Below, one piece after another: positions 1-7,930 of a stretch of DNA of 35,609 bases. Made by a program: the position numbers and the translations under genes. The notes beneath the pieces were generated by a model, which saw only the letters and a list, made by a program, of their open reading frames with translations, ran no database searches and was not told the DNA's origin. Where the stretch lies: the NCBI GenBank assembly GCA_023416515.1, contig JAEZHP010000158.1:1-35609 (forward strand), in the 5' to 3' direction. Position 1 is the stretch's first letter, and each line of letters opens with the position of its first letter. Source of the stretch: Pseudomonadota bacterium. GTDB lineage: Bacteria > Pseudomonadota > Alphaproteobacteria > Sphingomonadales > Sphingomonadaceae.

Positions 1-531
1 GCCCTGCGCTAGCGCGCGGGCGCCGGCGCCGCCGGCCAGCGACGAGCTTCCGGTGGCAGTTGTGGTCGGCCCGAGAGCGGTCGAGTTAGCGGCGGTTGCT
101 GCGGAGTTGAAGCCGAAGGCAGTGCTCTGGGCGGCGGTCGCGTTGGCGTTTCGGCCCACCGCCGTGGCGTTGGCGGCCGACGCGGTCGAGACATCGCCCA
201 CCGCGACGGACGAGATCCCGGTTGCGCCTGAGAGCGTGCCGATCGCGGTCGAGAAGTTCCCGGAGGCGAAGGAGCGCTCGCCGTAGGCGCTGGCAGCCTC
301 TCCTCCTGCGGTCGCGCCGAACCCCGTAGCGGTGGCTGCCGGGCCGCTGGCGACGGCGCCGTTGCCGCTCGCAGTGGAATTCACGCCGGTAGCCGTCGCC
401 GGTGCCCCCGGCGCGTCGCATTCCGTGCTGCCGGCGGCCGCCCCGGCGGTACATTGCGCGCTTGCCGGCGTGGCGAGCAAGACTCCGATCGCGCCGGCGG
501 CGACGCCGGTCAGCATCTTCACGTAACCCAT
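1..531 (-). CDS. YadA-like head-repeat surface protein (3' end cut off)
   Basis: An open frame runs from ATG at 531-529 to the window edge without a stop (177 codons visible). A Sec signal peptide is clear (MGYVKMLTGVAAGAIGVLLA, cleaved after ATPASA). Then come short degenerate repeats of about 14 residues such as ATGVNSTASGNGAVASG and STAIGTLSGATGISSVAVG. These fit the YadA/Hia left-handed parallel beta-roll of trimeric autotransporter heads. A good ribosome-binding site (GGGAGGA) lies just upstream. By family knowledge the missing C-terminus should hold coiled-coil stalk and a trimeric membrane anchor; neither is visible here. Role in adhesion or autoaggregation is inferred. Only the head is seen, so a shorter secreted repeat protein without an anchor is possible. 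Confidence 0.75.
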   Translation of the reverse strand, partial: MGYVKMLTGVAAGAIGVLLATPASAQCTAGAAAGSTECDAPGAPATATGVNSTASGNGAVASGPAATATGFGATAGGEAASAYGERSFASGNFSTAIGTLSGATGISSVAVGDVSTASAANATAVGRNANATAAQSTAFGFNSAATAANSTALGPTTTATGSSSLAGGAGARALAQG

Positions 532-687
532 GTCCGTCCTCCCTGGTTTGCAATCGACTGACGCAACACAAAGCAGGAACGTTGGCTTGGGCGGCCCGCT
601 GGCTGACCGGCAACCGACGCGCACCCGGTCCCGGTCTGTGCCGGGGAAGATGAGGCGAGCATACCTCGCCTGGTCAGAAAGGTGGAG

Positions 688-708
688 TCCGCCAGTTACA
701 CTGGCGGA
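688..708 (-). terminator. Hairpin downstream of clpA, possible terminator
   Basis: TCCGCCAGT and ACTGGCGGA form a perfect 9-bp stem around the 3-nt loop TAC, about 57 bases past the clpA stop. Reading on the minus strand there is only a weak T-rich run after it, so this is a terminator-like or 3'-end-protecting hairpin, not a textbook intrinsic terminator. The rest of the 532-764 gap shows no gene. Confidence 0.4.
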
Positions 709-764
709 GAAGGCAGGAGGGTAGAAGGATAGGGGCCGCCCGCGATCGGACAGCCCCCTCTTGA

Positions 765-3107
765 TCAGGCCTGCGCTTCGGGAGCCTCGGGGGCCTTGTC
801 GAGGTTCGGCTTGCCGCTCTTCTTCTTGCCCTTGGCAGCCTTGGGGGCCGCCGCGATGATCTCGAAGTGCGGGGCATTGTCCTTGATCCGGACCTTGACC
901 TCACCGCCATGGACCAGCTTGCCGAACAACAGCTCCTCGGCGAGCGGCTGCTTGATCTTCTCCTGGACGAGGCGGCCCATCGGCCGAGCGCCGTAGAGCT
1001 TGTCGTAGCCGCGGGCGGTGAGCCACTCGCGGGCCTCGTCGTCGAGCTCGATATGGACTCCGCGGTCCGCCAGCTGAAGCTCGAGCTGGAGGATGAACTT
1101 GTCCACGACGCGCGAGACCACCTCCGGCGGCAGGTAGCCGAACGGAACGATCGCATCGAGGCGGTTGCGGAACTCCGGAGTGAACATCCGCTTGATCGCT
1201 TCCTCGTCCTCGCCCTCTCGGGTCATGGCGCCGAAGCCCACCGCCTCGCGCGCCATGTCGCTGGCGCCCGCATTGGTGGTCATGATCAGGATGACGTTGC
1301 GGAAATCGACCGTCTTCCCGTGATGGTCGGTCAGGCGTCCGTTATCCATGATCTGGAGCAGGATGTTGAATAGGTCCGGATGCGCCTTCTCGATCTCGTC
1401 GAGGAGAAGCACGCAATGCGGGTTCTGGTCGACCGCGTCGGTCAGGAGGCCGCCCTGGTCGAAGCCGACATAGCCCGGAGGCGCGCCGATAAGGCGGGAG
1501 ACGCTGTGGCGCTCCATATATTCGGACATGTCGAAGCGCTGGAGCGGGATGCCCATGATCGTCGCCAACTGGCGCGCCACCTCGGTCTTGCCGACGCCGG
1601 TGGGGCCGGAGAAGAGGTAGTTGCCGATCGGCTTGTCGGGATCGCGAAGGCCGGCGCGGCTGAGCTTGATCGCTGAGCTCAGCACCTCGATCGCCTTGTC
1701 CTGGCCGAACACGACGCGCTTGAGGTCGCGATCGAGATCCTGGAGCACGGCCTTGTCGTCGGCGCTGACTGACTTCGGCGGGATGCGCGCGATCGTGGCG
1801 ATGACCGCCTCGATCTCCTTTGTGGTGATCGTCTTCTTTCGCTTGGACGGCGGCACCAGCATCTGCATCGCACCGACCTCGTCGATCACGTCGATCGCCT
1901 TGTCCGGAAGCTTGCGGTCGTTGATGTAGCGCGCCGACAGCTCGACCGCCGACTTGATAGCATCGGGCGTGTACTTGACGCTGTGATGCTCCTCGAACGC
2001 CGAGCGAAGGCCGGCGAGGATCTTCACGGTGTCCTCGATAGTCGGCTCGTTCACGTCGATCTTCTGGAAGCGCCGAAGCAGCGCCCGATCCTTCTCGAAG
2101 TGGTTGCGGAACTCCTTGTAGGTGGTCGAGCCGATGCAGCGGATCGTACCGCCCGAGAGCGCCGGCTTGAGCAGGTTCGACGCATCCATCGCGCCGCCGC
2201 TGGTCGCCCCGGCGCCGATCACCGTGTGGATCTCGTCGATGAACAGGATCGCGTCGGGGAGTTTCTCGAGCTCGTTGACGACGGCCTTCAGCCGCTCCTC
2301 GAAGTCGCCACGGTAGCGCGTGCCGGCGAGCAGCGCGCCCATGTCGAGCGAGTAGATCACCGCCGGCTTCAGCACGTCGGGAACGTCGCCCTCGATGATT
2401 TTGCGCGCGAGGCCTTCGGCGATCGCGGTCTTGCCGACGCCGGGATCGCCCACATAGAGCGGGTTGTTCTTCGAGCGGCGGCACAGGATCTGGACGGTGC
2501 GGTCGACCTCCGGTCCGCGGCCGATCAGCGGATCGACGCGGCCGGACTGGGCTTTCTCGTTGAGGTTCACCGTGAACTGCTTGAGCGCGGACTCGCTCTT
2601 CTTGGATTTCTCTTCCTGCTTGGGCTCATCCGCGCCCTTCACCTCGGCAGGCTGAGAGGCGATCGCCTCGCCCTTGCCCACTCCGTGGGAGATGTAGGTG
2701 ACCGCGTCGAGGCGGCTCATGTCCTGCTGCTGCAGGAAATAAACGGCATAGCTCTCGCGCTCGGAGAAGAGCGCGACAAGAACATTAGCGCCCGTCACCT
2801 CGTCGCGGCCCGAGGACTGGACGTGGAGGATGGCGCGCTGGACCACGCGCTGAAATCCGCTGGTCGGGGTGGGATCGGTTTCCCCCTCGACCTTCAATGC
2901 TTCGAGCTCGTTGTCGAGATAGTGGCGGACGGCGTCCTTGAGCTCGTCATTGTTGACCCCGCACGCCTGCATGACTCGGCTCGCATGGGCGTCGTCGATC
3001 AGCGCGAGGAGAAGATGCTCGAGAGTCGCATATTCGTGGCGCCGGCTGCTGGCCGCAGCGAGCGCATTGTGCAGCGTCTGCTCGAGTTCGCGGGCGAAAG
3101 ATGGCAT
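765..3107 (-). CDS. clpA: ATP-dependent Clp protease ATP-binding subunit ClpA
   Basis: AAA+ unfoldase that feeds substrates, including ClpS-delivered N-degron proteins, to the ClpP peptidase. The 780-residue protein is full length for ClpA. It has the double Clp N domain (about 1-145), a charged linker (155-175), D1 with Walker A GDPGVGKT at 220-227 and Walker B ILFIDE at 287-292, and D2 with Walker A GPTGVGKT at 501-508 and Walker B LLLDE near 567-571. The ClpP-docking loop appears as VGF at 623-625, a variant of the usual IGL/IGF. There is no ClpB/ClpC middle coiled-coil domain, which favours ClpA. AGGAGTG upstream gives a good ribosome-binding site. clpS, often next to clpA, is not in the window. 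The extreme C-terminus is Lys/Ala/Pro-rich, as is common in alphaproteobacteria. Confidence 0.97.
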   Translation of the reverse strand: MPSFARELEQTLHNALAAASSRRHEYATLEHLLLALIDDAHASRVMQACGVNNDELKDAVRHYLDNELEALKVEGETDPTPTSGFQRVVQRAILHVQSSGRDEVTGANVLVALFSERESYAVYFLQQQDMSRLDAVTYISHGVGKGEAIASQPAEVKGADEPKQEEKSKKSESALKQFTVNLNEKAQSGRVDPLIGRGPEVDRTVQILCRRSKNNPLYVGDPGVGKTAIAEGLARKIIEGDVPDVLKPAVIYSLDMGALLAGTRYRGDFEERLKAVVNELEKLPDAILFIDEIHTVIGAGATSGGAMDASNLLKPALSGGTIRCIGSTTYKEFRNHFEKDRALLRRFQKIDVNEPTIEDTVKILAGLRSAFEEHHSVKYTPDAIKSAVELSARYINDRKLPDKAIDVIDEVGAMQMLVPPSKRKKTITTKEIEAVIATIARIPPKSVSADDKAVLQDLDRDLKRVVFGQDKAIEVLSSAIKLSRAGLRDPDKPIGNYLFSGPTGVGKTEVARQLATIMGIPLQRFDMSEYMERHSVSRLIGAPPGYVGFDQGGLLTDAVDQNPHCVLLLDEIEKAHPDLFNILLQIMDNGRLTDHHGKTVDFRNVILIMTTNAGASDMAREAVGFGAMTREGEDEEAIKRMFTPEFRNRLDAIVPFGYLPPEVVSRVVDKFILQLELQLADRGVHIELDDEAREWLTARGYDKLYGARPMGRLVQEKIKQPLAEELLFGKLVHGGEVKVRIKDNAPHFEIIAAAPKAAKGKKKSGKPNLDKAPEAPEAQA

Positions 3108-3238
3108 TCAAATCACTCCTACCGGCCCGGGAGGAGGATCTCTCGCGGGCCTCTTGGCCTCAATGTCTGCCTTCCAACGCCCCGCATCAAGGCCGGGGCC
3201 CAAGAAAGCTGGGGAAGAGCCCTTGGAGCGACTCCGCC

Positions 3239-3436
3239 TTATTTCTTGAATAGACTCTCGGCAGTTGCGCGGAAGTTAACCGCGTTCTGAAGTTTTGCCT
3301 TAACCCGCTCAATTTCGCCTTGGAGAACGGCGATGCGGCCTTCGAGCTCCTCGACCGACAGCGGATCGAGGTCCTGCCTGGTCAGCTGGGTGAGGGGGTC
3401 GTCCGGCTTGTTCGGAAAAAGCTCGTCGAGGTCCAT
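3239..3436 (-). CDS. DUF1192 family small protein
   Basis: A 65-residue acidic protein starting MDLDELFPNKPDDPL and ending NFRATAESLFKK, the signature of DUF1192. Function is unknown. The central part (SVEELEGRIAVLQGEIERVK) should form a short coiled coil. The frame is open further upstream to an ATG at 3487, but I chose the internal ATG at 3436 because family members begin at MDLD. Neither start has a strong Shine-Dalgarno. It is transcribed in the same direction as clpA, with a 131-base gap that contains the hairpin GCCCCG/CGGGGC near 3179-3199. It is divergent from the quinone oxidoreductase, whose start is only about 70 bases away. Confidence 0.85.
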   Translation of the reverse strand: MDLDELFPNKPDDPLTQLTRQDLDPLSVEELEGRIAVLQGEIERVKAKLQNAVNFRATAESLFKK

Positions 3437-3506
3437 GCGCTCAGCGTTGACCGGTCCGCGTTCCAAGTCAATAAGTTGCCGCGTCATTCGGCGAGCGGGG
3501 GCGGCG

Positions 3507-4505
3507 ATGCCGAGTCTTCCAAGTGAAATGAATGCTATCGACCCCGCCGGGCACGGCGGGCCGGAGGTTCTCGACCTGGTCCGCCGGCCGCTGCCGGAGC
3601 CGGGGCCAGGCGAGGTTCTGATCCGAGTGGAGGCGGCGGGAGTGAACCGGCCCGACGTCCTTCAACGGCGCGGCCTTTATCCGCCGCCGCCCGGAGCCTC
3701 GTCCGTTCCGGGCCTCGAAGTCGCCGGGACCATCGCTGCTCTCGGCAAGGGTGTGACGACCCTCGAGATTGGCGAGCCGGTCTGCGCCTTGCTCGCGGGC
3801 GGGGGCTATGCGGAATATGCCGTCGCACCGGCCGGCCCGTGCCTGCCGGTGCCCGCCTCGTTGACCATGGTCGAGGCGGCGGCGATGCCGGAAACCTTGT
3901 TCACCGTGTGGACTAACCTGTTCGAGCGCGCCTACGCCCGCGACGGCGAGACGGTACTGGTTCATGGCGGCACGAGCGGTATCGGCACGATGGCGATCGC
4001 GCTCTCGAAATTGTTCGGTCTCAAGATCCTGGTCACTTGCGGAAGCGACGAGAAATGCAGCCGCGCCGAGGCTCTGGGGGCGGACGGCGCGATCAATTAT
4101 CGCGAGCAAGACTTCGCCGAGGCGGTGAAGGATTTCACCGGTGGCCGCGGTGTCGACATCGTCCTCGACATGGTGGGTGGAGACTATTTCCCGCGCAACC
4201 TTGCCTGCCTCGCCGACGACGGCCGCCATGTGTCGATCGCCGTCCAACGCGGGCCCGAGGCCGACCTCAACTTGTTCGACATCATGCGCCGCCGGCTCAC
4301 CATCACCGGCTCGACCCTCCGCCCGCGTTCCGCAGAGTTCAAGTCGCTGGTGGCGCAGGAATTGCGCTCTTCGGTGTGGCCGCATGTCGAGGCGGGAGAG
4401 CTAAAACCGGTAGTCGACACGACCTTTCCTCTGGAAGACGCGTCTTCCGCACACAAACATATGGAATCGGGCAATCATATCGGTAAGATCGTCCTGACCA
4501 TCTGA
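3507..4505 (+). CDS. NAD(P)H-quinone oxidoreductase (PIG3-type zinc-free MDR)
   Basis: A 332-residue medium-chain dehydrogenase/reductase of the quinone oxidoreductase group, acting as an NADPH-dependent quinone or enone reductase in the cytosol. The N-terminal GroES-like half carries the PIG3 hallmark NRPDVLQRRGLYPPPPGA. The Rossmann half has the cofactor loop VHGGTSGIGTMAIAL. The catalytic-zinc Cys/His set of alcohol dehydrogenases is absent. An upstream in-frame ATG exists at 3333, but that stretch reads through the DUF1192 gene. ATG at 3507 gives the usual family length, and ATG at 3528 (MNAIDP) is also possible. Divergent from DUF1192. Confidence 0.92.
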   Translation: MPSLPSEMNAIDPAGHGGPEVLDLVRRPLPEPGPGEVLIRVEAAGVNRPDVLQRRGLYPPPPGASSVPGLEVAGTIAALGKGVTTLEIGEPVCALLAGGGYAEYAVAPAGPCLPVPASLTMVEAAAMPETLFTVWTNLFERAYARDGETVLVHGGTSGIGTMAIALSKLFGLKILVTCGSDEKCSRAEALGADGAINYREQDFAEAVKDFTGGRGVDIVLDMVGGDYFPRNLACLADDGRHVSIAVQRGPEADLNLFDIMRRRLTITGSTLRPRSAEFKSLVAQELRSSVWPHVEAGELKPVVDTTFPLEDASSAHKHMESGNHIGKIVLTI

Positions 4506-4530
4506 GTTGTTTCTTGTTGGGGGAGGCAAG

Positions 4531-5097
4531 ATGACGTTTCTCAAGAACCTTCCGATTTCGTGGGTTCTGGCTTCGTTATTGGCGGCCGGCGTCATCACCA
4601 GTGGGTTGCTTACGAACCGCCCGTTGCAGGGCTACTCCATGTATCAGATCGAGGAGATCGGGACTCTCCCCGATACTCCGGCGCTCGCGGACGTTCGGCG
4701 CTATACCGAGATCGGCGCAGGGGAAATTCCGCATCTGCGGGGCGCCAGAGACGATGTCGATCCAAGCCTGCAGCCGCTGAAACTGGGTTGGATCTATCGG
4801 GAAAGCGGGATTTTGGGCCTTCCTTACTGGGCCGAGAACGTATCCACGCTACCGAGCCTCTACATCGACCATGGCGATGGCTACCGCTACGCCGGCGTCG
4901 GCCCACGCCAGGTGCCGTTGCTTGAGGAGAAAGCCGGGCGACCGGTGCTCCGCGACTACGAATTCCATTGGTACCGCCACGTCTGGGGCTGGCTGTTCCC
5001 GCTTTCCCTTGCCTTGCTGATCATGCTCTGGCGAAAGGAAGCGCTCGCGAGGGAAGAGGCCGCGTGGACCGCGGACCCTGAAGCGGAGACAGCCTGA
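4531..5097 (+). CDS. Hypothetical membrane protein, two terminal TM segments
   Basis: A 188-residue protein I do not recognise. It has one hydrophobic segment near residues 9-27 and another near 152-168, with about 120 residues between them, presumably periplasmic, and a short charged C-terminal tail. ATG at 4531 was chosen over an in-frame upstream ATG because GGGGGAGG ends 4 bases before it. It follows the quinone oxidoreductase by 25 bases and may be cotranscribed. The middle part is rich in Tyr, Gly and Pro and contains GLPYWAENVSTLPS. No Cys pair or catalytic motif was seen. Confidence 0.75.
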   Translation: MTFLKNLPISWVLASLLAAGVITSGLLTNRPLQGYSMYQIEEIGTLPDTPALADVRRYTEIGAGEIPHLRGARDDVDPSLQPLKLGWIYRESGILGLPYWAENVSTLPSLYIDHGDGYRYAGVGPRQVPLLEEKAGRPVLRDYEFHWYRHVWGWLFPLSLALLIMLWRKEALAREEAAWTADPEAETA

Positions 5098-5226
5098 AGG
5101 CGTTGCGCGACCCAAATCGGGGATTTGAAGCCGCATCCATAAGTTCCCTTTGTCGGCAGATGCTGTGCGTTGGTTTGACGCCGGCAGTGCTGTGCCTGCA
5201 CCGAGGAGAGGGTGTGGGAGATGACG

Positions 5227-5844
5227 ATGGACAAGCTGACGCTTCACGAATTCGCCCTTTCGGGGAATTGCTACAAGATCCGGCTGACAGCCGCGCTGCT
5301 CGGTGTCCCCCTGAAGCGGCGCCAGTACGATATCCTCAAGGGCGAGACGCGGACTCCCGACTTCCTCGCCAGGATCAACTCCAACGGCCGAATTCCGGTG
5401 CTTCAGATCGGCGATCTTTTTCTGCCCGAGAGCAACGCGGGGAGCTACTACCTGGCGGACGGATCGCACCTGGTTCCAGTCAACCCCTTCCTCCGCGCGG
5501 ACATGCTGCGTTGGATGTTCTGGGAGCAATATAATCACGAGCCAAACGTTGCGACGGTGCGCTTTTGGCTCGCCTTCGTCGGAGAGGCCAGGCTGACGCA
5601 GCAACAGCGCGAGCAGTTGCCCGCCAGACGCGCCTCAGGGGAGGCGGCGCTGCGGCTGATGGACGAGCATCTCGAGAGACGCGAATGGTTCGTTGGCGGC
5701 GCGCTCAGCCTCGCCGACATCGCCCTCTACGCCTACACTCATGTCGCCGAGGAGGGCGGCTTCTCTCTTGGCGATTATCCGGCCATGAAGGCCTGGCTCG
5801 CACGGGTGGCATCGCGGCCGGGCTACATCCCGATCGACGCCTGA
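5227..5844 (+). CDS. Glutathione S-transferase family protein
   Basis: A 205-residue two-domain GST. The thioredoxin-like N-domain runs from LTLHEFALSGNCYKIRL to the GSH-binding cis-Pro/Glu-Ser region (GRIPVLQIGDLFLPESNA). The all-alpha C-domain contains FVGGALSLADIALYAYTHVA, the conserved N-capping box and hydrophobic staple region. It likely conjugates or reduces small electrophiles with glutathione in the cytosol; the substrate is unknown. ATG at 5227 was chosen because GGGAG sits 6 bases before it. GTG at 5212 and ATG at 5221 are in frame but poorly spaced. A 6-bp hairpin (CAAATC/GATTTG, 5113-5127) lies in the 5' gap. Confidence 0.9.
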   Translation: MDKLTLHEFALSGNCYKIRLTAALLGVPLKRRQYDILKGETRTPDFLARINSNGRIPVLQIGDLFLPESNAGSYYLADGSHLVPVNPFLRADMLRWMFWEQYNHEPNVATVRFWLAFVGEARLTQQQREQLPARRASGEAALRLMDEHLERREWFVGGALSLADIALYAYTHVAEEGGFSLGDYPAMKAWLARVASRPGYIPIDA

Positions 5845-5853
5845 CAAAAAGAA

Positions 5854-5893
5854 GGGGTGGAGAAGCGGCCGCTAGGCTTTGCCTCTCCACCCC
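5854..5893. terminator. Hairpin after GST gene
   Basis: GGGGTGGAGA (5854-5863) and TCTCCACCCC (5884-5893) form a perfect 10-bp stem enclosing a NotI-like palindrome GCGGCCGC. It starts 10 bases after the GST stop. The A-run at 5846-5850 precedes the stem, so the T-tract is on the minus-strand transcript; no T-run follows on the plus strand. It probably acts as a transcript end or belongs to a dispersed intergenic palindrome class. Confidence 0.5.
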
Positions 5894-5983
5894 ATGAGTG
5901 GACCAAGTGAATGCCATGTTAGTCGCATGGCCCGTGCCAGTTCGCGGAAGGCGCAGAATCGCGCCGTTTCGATGGTGAAGCGG

Positions 5984-6010
5984 CCTTAACCAACATGGGT
6001 TGGTGTAAGG
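5984..6010 (+). other. Interrupted hairpin upstream of blaI-like gene
   Basis: CCTTA/TAAGG outer arms and CCAAC/GTTGG inner arms pair around loop ATGG with a small internal bulge. It lies about 60 bases before the BlaI operator and could be a second protein site or a structured leader element. Function is not established. Confidence 0.3.
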
Positions 6011-6068
6011 CGTCCCGACAGTTTCGGCGGCCTTTCAAGCCCATTCATCCGGCGTTCAGTCGACGTGC

Positions 6069-6084
6069 GACTACATCTGTAGTC
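6069..6084 (+). promoter_or_regulatory. BlaI/MecI-type operator
   Basis: GACTACATCTGTAGTC is a perfect palindrome of 7-bp halves with a 2-bp centre, containing the family consensus TACAnnTGTA. It lies 15 bases before the start codon of the BlaI-like gene, directly upstream of its AAGGAGGG ribosome-binding site. This is the place expected for autorepression by BlaI/MecI/CopY-type repressors. Confidence 0.85.
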
Positions 6085-6098
6085 CAAGGAGGGCCGGG

Positions 6099-6464
6099 GT
6101 GGAACGGATCAGCGAAGCCGAGCATGCGGTGATGGAGGTGCTGTGGGACGAGAGCCCGCTCACTGCCGCCGAGGTTGCGAGCCGCGTTCCCACGGAGCGC
6201 AAGTGGAGCGACCGAACGGTCAAGACCCTGCTCGCGCGGCTCCTCGCCAAGGGCGTGCTCGCCCATGAGGAGGACGGCCGTCGCTACCTCTACCGGCCCG
6301 CCGTGGCCAAGGATGACTATGTCGCGCAGGAATCCTCGCGCCTGATCGACCGACTGTTCGGGGGCCGGGTGACCCCGCTCGTCGCGCATCTCGCGGAGCG
6401 GGACAGGCTCAGTGATCGCGACATGGCGGAGATCGAGGCACTGCTCAAGGCGCTCAAGCCATGA
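6099..6464 (+). CDS. BlaI/MecI/CopY family transcriptional repressor
   Basis: A 121-residue winged-helix repressor. The N-terminal half (ISEAEHAVMEVLW to VKTLLARLLAKGVL) is the DNA-binding fold, followed by the wing EDGRRYLYRPAV and a C-terminal dimerisation and cleavage region. In characterised systems the repressor is cut by the partner M56 peptidase after an envelope signal. GTG start at 6099 follows AAGGAGGG by 5 bases. A perfect BlaI-type operator lies just upstream, so autoregulation is likely. The stop overlaps the next start (ATGA, 6461-6464), showing translational coupling to the M56 gene. Regulated targets beyond the operon are unknown. Confidence 0.93.
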   Translation: MERISEAEHAVMEVLWDESPLTAAEVASRVPTERKWSDRTVKTLLARLLAKGVLAHEEDGRRYLYRPAVAKDDYVAQESSRLIDRLFGGRVTPLVAHLAERDRLSDRDMAEIEALLKALKP

Positions 6465-7747
6465 TCGCGTGGTTCGCCGGCAACATGGTCTGGGCGAGCG
6501 CGGCGATGCTGGTCGTGCTCACGATCCGACGCCCGGTGGCAACCACTCTCGGCGCCGGCGCCGCCTATGCTTTGTGGCTGGTGCCTGCGCTTCGCCTGGT
6601 GGCGCCGCCGGCCGATTGGTTCGCCAGCGCGCTTCCGCCGCTTTCCCCCATCATCCTCTCGGTCGGCACCGTGGAACACCGGGTGGCCACTGCCGCCGCC
6701 GCGGTGCCTTGGCTGGACCTGCTCTCCGGTCTGTGGCTCGTGGGCGCGCTGCTGTTCCTCGCCTACCAGGCCGTGTGCTACCGGCTGTTCCTGCGCCGGC
6801 TGAGCATGTCGCTCGCCAGCGCCGGAAGCCATGAAGGCGTGCCGTTGATCACAAGCGCCGCCGTCGAAGGACCGCTCGCGCTGGGCCTGCTCGACCGCCG
6901 GATCGTCGTTCCCGCCGATTTCGAGCAGCGCTACTCGCCTGCAGAGCGCCGCCTGGCTCTCGACCATGAGCGCCACCATCATGGCCGCGGCGACATCCTG
7001 GCCAATCATGTCGCCTTGCTCGTGCTCGCGTTGAACTGGTTCAACCCGATCGCCTGGGTCGCCTTCCGCGCCTTCCGCGCCGACCAGGAGCTGTCCTGCG
7101 ACGCCGCCATTGCAGCTGCCCAACCACCTGAAATTCGCCGCGATTATGCCAGCGCCCTCGTCAAGTCGGCGAGTAAGCCGGGGCTCATCGCGGCATGTCC
7201 GCTCAATCATGCCGATCAACTCAAACGGAGACTGAAGATGCTGAAGCACCATCGAAAGGATCGCACTCGCGCCTGGGCCGGCGCAGCCGTCACCACCGCA
7301 CTCATGGCAGCCAGCATGGCGTTCGGAGCGCCCGGCCTGGCTCAGGACAAGGGCGAGCAGAAGCAGGAGCAGCGGATCATCATCATGGAGCATCGGGACG
7401 GCGCGCCGGCCGCCGAAGGCGCCGAGCGCCGCGAGCGCCGCGAATTCTCCGTCCGCCGCGACCGTGACGGCAACGTCACCCGCCATGTCCTCGATCCTGA
7501 AGTCGAAGCCCGTATCGAGCGCTGCCGCCAGGGCGACAACCTCCTCAACGTCAACGAGGGCGAAGGCAACCAGCGGACCCGGATCCTCCTTTGCGCTCAG
7601 GGCGAAGGCAGTGCCGGGAACCGCGTCGAAGCGCTTCAGCGCGCCCGCGAGAGGATTGCCTCGGAAGATCATCTCAGCGCGGAGGCCAAGCAGCGCGTGC
7701 TGGCCCAGATCGACCAGGCCATCGCGAGGGCGCGCACGGGCAACTGA
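6461..7747 (+). CDS. M56 family (BlaR1-like) membrane metallopeptidase
   Basis: A 428-residue inner-membrane zinc peptidase partner of the BlaI-like repressor. Hydrophobic segments near residues 8-45, 85-110 and 180-205 surround the cytosolic HExxH motif HERHH (H169, E170, H173). A further segment near 270-290 precedes a C-terminal domain of about 135 residues that is charged and has paired cysteines (RIERCRQGDN, RILLCAQGEG). The penicillin-binding sensor domain of true BlaR1/MecR1 (SxxK) is absent, so a beta-lactam acylation signal is unlikely and the C-terminal domain probably senses something else. Start ATG at 6461 overlaps the repressor stop. Confidence 0.9.
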   Translation: MIAWFAGNMVWASAAMLVVLTIRRPVATTLGAGAAYALWLVPALRLVAPPADWFASALPPLSPIILSVGTVEHRVATAAAAVPWLDLLSGLWLVGALLFLAYQAVCYRLFLRRLSMSLASAGSHEGVPLITSAAVEGPLALGLLDRRIVVPADFEQRYSPAERRLALDHERHHHGRGDILANHVALLVLALNWFNPIAWVAFRAFRADQELSCDAAIAAAQPPEIRRDYASALVKSASKPGLIAACPLNHADQLKRRLKMLKHHRKDRTRAWAGAAVTTALMAASMAFGAPGLAQDKGEQKQEQRIIIMEHRDGAPAAEGAERRERREFSVRRDRDGNVTRHVLDPEVEARIERCRQGDNLLNVNEGEGNQRTRILLCAQGEGSAGNRVEALQRARERIASEDHLSAEAKQRVLAQIDQAIARARTGN

Positions 7748-7803
7748 TCGAAATCCTCCCTGTCGCGGCAGGCGATGGGGAAGGGGCCGTTCGCGAAGCG
7801 AAT

Positions 7804-7855
7804 GGTGGAGGGGCTGTTCGAATCTCGCGCCAAGCCCCTCCACCGCCTACGGCGG
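7804..7855. repeat. Composite intergenic palindrome
   Basis: GGTGGAGGGGCT (7804-7815) and AGCCCCTCCACC (7833-7844) form a perfect 12-bp stem, followed at once by CCGCC-TAC-GGCGG (7843-7855). More CTCCCT/AGGGAG pairing follows. It sits between the M56 gene and the MBL gene. The pattern resembles dispersed sphingomonad intergenic palindromes and may also end the blaI-M56 transcript. Confidence 0.55.
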
Positions 7856-7930
7856 TCTCCCTCCCCTTGCTCCGCCTCACAGGGAGGAACTGATCTTCCC
7901 TTTCGCCCCCTGAACCGCCACATCGCGGGG

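Noticed and set aside
1983..3290. Long open frames opposite clpA, and similar long frames opposite rpsA, the kinases and the glycosyltransferase.
   Set aside because: They are antisense shadows typical of GC-rich coding DNA, with Arg/Asp/Ala-rich products lacking any domain pattern.
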